9,108 nt of DNA from an uncultured Bacilli bacterium. Lineage in GTDB: Bacteria > Bacillota_I > Bacilli_A > RF39 > UBA660. Positions 6,591-9,108 of the stretch are shown here, one piece after another; positions within the stretch are counted from its first letter, which is position 1; every line of letters starts with the position of its first letter. The stretch spans positions 1 to 9,108 of the forward strand of contig CALVRK010000038.1 of the NCBI GenBank assembly GCA_944358565.1. Reading direction: 5' to 3'. A program made the position numbers and the translations under genes. The notes under the pieces are model-generated. The model had not been told where the DNA came from, searched no databases, and saw only the letters and a list, made by a program, of their open reading frames with translations.

Positions 6591-6596
6591 CCTCCT
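6591..6596 (-). promoter_or_regulatory. Ribosome binding site of the glycyl-radical gene, overlapping the nrdD stop
   Basis: AGGAGG begins within the TAG stop codon of nrdD (6597-6595) and ends 8 bases before ATG 6582. Its strength and spacing argue that the small gene is started on its own and is not merely the untranslated remainder of nrdD. Confidence 0.85.
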
Positions 6597-8892
6597 ATCT
6601 TCCACCGCAAGAGTTTAGACTTGCATTTTTTATTCTTTCCATTGGAACGCCTTCGCCTTCCTTACGTCCACATCCTGGACAGAAATCACCAATTACACCA
6701 GTGTATCCACAAACTGGATCACGATCTACTGGATGATTGATCGCTCCATAACCAATACCATTATCATGCATAACTCTGATAATCTTTTCAAAGGCATCAA
6801 CATTCATTGCTGTATCACCATCTAATTCAACATAGGTAATATGTCCGCCATTAGTAAAGGCATGATATGGGGCTTCTAGCTCTATTTTTTTGGCAGCTGA
6901 AATATTATATGAAACTGGTATATGGAATGAATTTGTATAGTATTCTTTATCGGTAACACCTTTAATTTTTCCATATATGGCTTTATCTATATTGGTAAAT
7001 CTTCCTGATAGACCTTCAGCTGGAGTGGCTATTAATGAGAAATTTAAGTTATATTCTTTACTATATTCATCAGCTTTCTTTCTCATAAAGCCAATAATTT
7101 TTAAACCTAATTCTTGAGCTTCCTTACTTTCACCATGATGTTTTCCAATTAAAGCCTTTAAACATTCGGCTAAGCCAATAAATCCAAAGGTCAAAGTTCC
7201 ATGTTTTAATACTTTTCTTAATCTATCGTTGGTTTTTAATTTTTCACTGTCCATCCATACTCCTTGACCTAGTAAGAATGGAAAATTGTATATTCTTTTT
7301 GAACATTGTATTTCAAATCTTTCTAGTAATTGGTCTTTTACTAATTCTATAACTTCTTCTAGTTCTTTAAAGAAACCATCTAAATCAGTTTTGCCGCTGA
7401 CTATACCATGTTTAATTCCTAGTCTTGGCAAATTAATAGATGTGAATGAGAGATTACCTCTACCTGGTGTTACTGGGTGATCTGAAGTGATGTCAGCCAA
7501 CACTCTTGTTCGGCAGCCCATATAACCAACTTCTGTTTCATAATCAGTTGGATCATAGTATTCTAAGTTGAATGGGGCGTCAATGAATGAAAAGTTTGGA
7601 AATAATCTTTTTGCTGAAACTTCACAAGCTAATCTAAACAAATCATAGTTTGGATCTTCTTTATTATAATTAACGCCTTCTTTTACTTTAAAAATTGAAA
7701 TTGGGAAAATTGGGGTTTCATGATGTCCTAGACCAGCATCAGTAGCAAGTAAATAATTTCTCATAACCATTCTTCCTTCTGGTGAAGTATCTGTTCCAAA
7801 GTTAATTGATGAAAATGGTACTTGAGCACCAGCTCTTGAATGCATTGTATTTAAATTATGAATAAATGCTTCCATAGCTTGATATGTTTGTCTATCTGTT
7901 TTTTCATAGGCTTTATCATAAGCTTTTTTAAACAATCTTTTTAATTGATTGGAATCTTTAGTAAATGGATCAAACATACTTAAAGCTATATCAATAGTTT
8001 TAATTTTATCGATTTCTTTAGCAATTCTATCCATATTTATAAAATATTCAAAATCAGTTAAATCTAAATAGTCATAAATGGCTTGTTTTAATTGTTTTTT
8101 GAATGTACATAAAACTCCTGGGGCCATATAGTAATCAAAAGCCGGTATTGCTTGTCCACCGTGTTGGTTATTTTGGTTGGCCTGTATGGCTATAGCGGCT
8201 AAAGCTGTATAACTAATAATATCTTTTGGTTCTCTTAAATAACCATGGCCAGTTGAAAAACCATTTTTAAATAATTTACGTATATCTATTTGACAGCAAG
8301 TTGTTGTACCCATTGGTAGGAAATCCATATCATGAATATGAATATCACCATTATCATGAGCTTCAGCAAATTTTGGTTTCATTAAATATGCTTTAGCAAA
8401 TTCTTTAGAAACTGTTGAGCCATATTGAAGCATTGTGCCCATGGGAGTGTCGCCATCAACATTGGCATTTTCTCTTTTAGCATTTTCTTCATAAGAGGAT
8501 TTTAGTCCTAAACTTTCTAGAGCTTTTAAGAATTTGTGCTGCTTCTTTTCGCCGAAGAATACTTGTCTTGAAACATTTCTTCTTTCACGGTAATCGGCAA
8601 AGGCTTTATAAACATCTGGATAACCTTGCTTTTGAAGCTGCTCTTCAATTAAATCTTGAATAGCTTCTATTTTAATTTTTCCTTCATTTTTATATTCTTT
8701 TTCAATGCGCTTAATAACGGCATTATAAACTTTATTAACGTCTTTTTCTGAATAGTTTTTTTCTTCACCTTTTTCTAGACTATCAAAGGCTTTTTTTATG
8801 GCAATGGCAATTTTAGTACCATTCCATTCTACTTTTTTTCCACTACGTTTGATAACTGTTAAGTAGTCTAACTTTTCTTCTTCAATTGTCAT
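6595..8892 (-). CDS. nrdD: Anaerobic ribonucleoside-triphosphate reductase, large chain lacking the glycyl-radical segment
   Basis: NrdD reduces ribonucleoside triphosphates to deoxyribonucleotides by radical chemistry without oxygen. The 765-residue chain has an N-terminal ATP-cone (about 10-105; LTVIKRSGKKVEWNGTKI), which senses ATP/dATP. The ten-stranded barrel core follows, with HDNGDIHIHDMDF (179-191), TTTCCQIDI containing Cys199 and Cys200, and GYMGCRTRV with Cys460, the likely thiyl-radical cysteine. The zinc-site region (720-741, HPVDRDPVCGYTG ... CPGCG) shows only three cysteines (728, 738, 741); a fourth could be Cys762 in the tail SCGGR. The chain ends at TAG without the R-x-x-GYL glycyl-radical loop, found in the next gene. 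GGGAGG lies 5 bases before ATG 8892. It is the first gene of the nrd unit and has a strong promoter. A sequencing error is unlikely because the downstream piece is in frame with its own ribosome binding site. Confidence 0.95.
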   Translation of the reverse strand: MTIEEEKLDYLTVIKRSGKKVEWNGTKIAIAIKKAFDSLEKGEEKNYSEKDVNKVYNAVIKRIEKEYKNEGKIKIEAIQDLIEEQLQKQGYPDVYKAFADYRERRNVSRQVFFGEKKQHKFLKALESLGLKSSYEENAKRENANVDGDTPMGTMLQYGSTVSKEFAKAYLMKPKFAEAHDNGDIHIHDMDFLPMGTTTCCQIDIRKLFKNGFSTGHGYLREPKDIISYTALAAIAIQANQNNQHGGQAIPAFDYYMAPGVLCTFKKQLKQAIYDYLDLTDFEYFINMDRIAKEIDKIKTIDIALSMFDPFTKDSNQLKRLFKKAYDKAYEKTDRQTYQAMEAFIHNLNTMHSRAGAQVPFSSINFGTDTSPEGRMVMRNYLLATDAGLGHHETPIFPISIFKVKEGVNYNKEDPNYDLFRLACEVSAKRLFPNFSFIDAPFNLEYYDPTDYETEVGYMGCRTRVLADITSDHPVTPGRGNLSFTSINLPRLGIKHGIVSGKTDLDGFFKELEEVIELVKDQLLERFEIQCSKRIYNFPFLLGQGVWMDSEKLKTNDRLRKVLKHGTLTFGFIGLAECLKALIGKHHGESKEAQELGLKIIGFMRKKADEYSKEYNLNFSLIATPAEGLSGRFTNIDKAIYGKIKGVTDKEYYTNSFHIPVSYNISAAKKIELEAPYHAFTNGGHITYVELDGDTAMNVDAFEKIIRVMHDNGIGYGAINHPVDRDPVCGYTGVIGDFCPGCGRKEGEGVPMERIKNASLNSCGGR

Positions 8893-8918
8893 AAGTACCT
8901 CCCATATTTTCTAAACTG

Positions 8919-8947
8919 ATTATATACCGCGTTATGGTGAGAGTCAA
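8919..8947 (-). promoter_or_regulatory. Strong sigma-A type promoter of nrdD
   Basis: TTGACT (8942-8947) and TATAAT (8919-8924) are separated by exactly 17 bases. The expected start near 8912 gives a leader of about 20 bases with the GGGAGG ribosome binding site. The A/T-rich stretch directly upstream (8950-8980) could act as an UP element. Confidence 0.85.
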
Positions 8948-9031
8948 TAGAAAATGTTCGTTTTTTTGAAGTTTTTTTTCAGATGTTTTGCAAGCCTTTA
9001 TTTTTCAACATTTTTTAAAAAAATAAATTTT

Positions 9032-9045
9032 TGTAAAATTTTACA
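9032..9045. repeat. Perfect 14-bp palindrome, cre-like possible operator
   Basis: TGTAAAATTTTACA is a perfect inverted repeat about 85 bases upstream of the nrdD -35 element. It fits the outer positions of the catabolite-response element (TG-AA ... CA) but has AT in place of the central CG. It could belong to nrdD or to the unseen gene to the right, or be a chance product of the AT-rich background. Confidence 0.35.
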
Positions 9046-9108
9046 TTTTTAATTTTTTTTATTTTTTTAATTTTATTTTGCGTACTCAAATACACTTTTT
9101 ACCTTTGT

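Larger units (their letters stand above)
8893..9108. other. AT-rich upstream region of the nrd operon
   Basis: No gene is supported here on either strand. Apart from the nrdD promoter at the left end it consists of T-tracts on the plus strand (for example 8961-8967, 8972-8979, 9053-9060, 9062-9068), several spaced 9-11 bases apart, which could bend the DNA, and a 14-bp palindrome. No NrdR box was found. The gene that lies to the right is out of view. Confidence 0.6.

Noticed and set aside
6580..6600. nrdD split as a sequencing error or decayed pseudogene
   Set aside because: The downstream piece has its own ATG, a strong and well-spaced AGGAGG, an intact domain and a coupled stop; a 30-40 residue insertion at the join is not explained by one base change.
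6521..6736. Open reading frame on the plus strand across the nrdD/glycyl-radical join
   Set aside because: It runs antisense to two well-supported genes, has no ribosome binding site of note, and its product is low-complexity Pro/Ser/Phe-rich.
7286..7480. Plus-strand open frame inside nrdD
   Set aside because: It is antisense to the conserved NrdD core and has no supporting signals.
8893..8960. NrdR box near the nrdD promoter
   Set aside because: No 16-base palindrome of the ACAC-TATAT-GTGT type was found around the -35 and -10 elements.
1..9108. CRISPR array, tRNA or rRNA genes, insertion sequences, prophage genes
   Set aside because: No regularly spaced repeats, cloverleaf, transposase or phage-like gene could be recognised; nearly all of the window is filled by chromosomal housekeeping-type genes.

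Overview
Organism. The window is AT-rich, every supported gene lies on the minus strand, and Shine-Dalgarno sites are strong (GGAGG or GGTGAT type). Release factor 2 is present with a TGA-dependent frameshift, so the standard bacterial code (TGA = stop) applies and a TGA=Trp mollicute is excluded. A YunB sporulation-type protein, a YutD-family protein and the order prfB - YitT-family gene - ftsE point to a low-GC Bacillota, on the Bacilli side. The class III (anaerobic) ribonucleotide reductase and a flavin reductase-rubredoxin fusion fit an anaerobic or facultative lifestyle. The lineage is an inference; no species is identified.

Layout, in the direction of transcription (right to left). 8893-9108: AT-rich upstream region with T-tracts, one 14-bp perfect palindrome and a strong nrdD promoter. 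8892-5252: probable operon of nrdD (main polypeptide), a 55-codon gene carrying the NrdD glycyl-radical motif, nrdG, and a flavin reductase-rubredoxin protein, closed by an intrinsic terminator (5181-5205). 5117-3795: a single gene for an unrecognised membrane-anchored surface protein with two YRYRD/W-rich repeats; it has its own promoter and a terminator whose stem contains its stop codon. 3739-2978: yunB-like. 2948-2667: yutD-like. 2585-1: prfB (with programmed +1 frameshift), a YitT-family membrane protein and ftsE (cut by the window edge), tightly packed.

How the genes work together. NrdD with the radical-SAM activase NrdG makes deoxyribonucleotides without oxygen; the rubredoxin protein in the same unit may serve electron transfer or oxygen/NO defence. 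The prfB-YitT-ftsE group resembles the gene order known from Bacillus.

Main discovery candidate. The 765-residue NrdD stops with TAG just after its zinc-site region and lacks the glycyl-radical segment. That segment (RITGYL, Gly22) is encoded by the next small gene, which lies in the same reading frame 12 bases after the TAG and has its own strong ribosome binding site. This is either a two-polypeptide NrdD with an exchangeable glycyl-radical subunit or a stop-codon readthrough system. Other points of interest are the textbook prfB frameshift site, the odd zinc site of NrdD, the repeat-bearing surface protein and a possibly leaderless yunB transcript.
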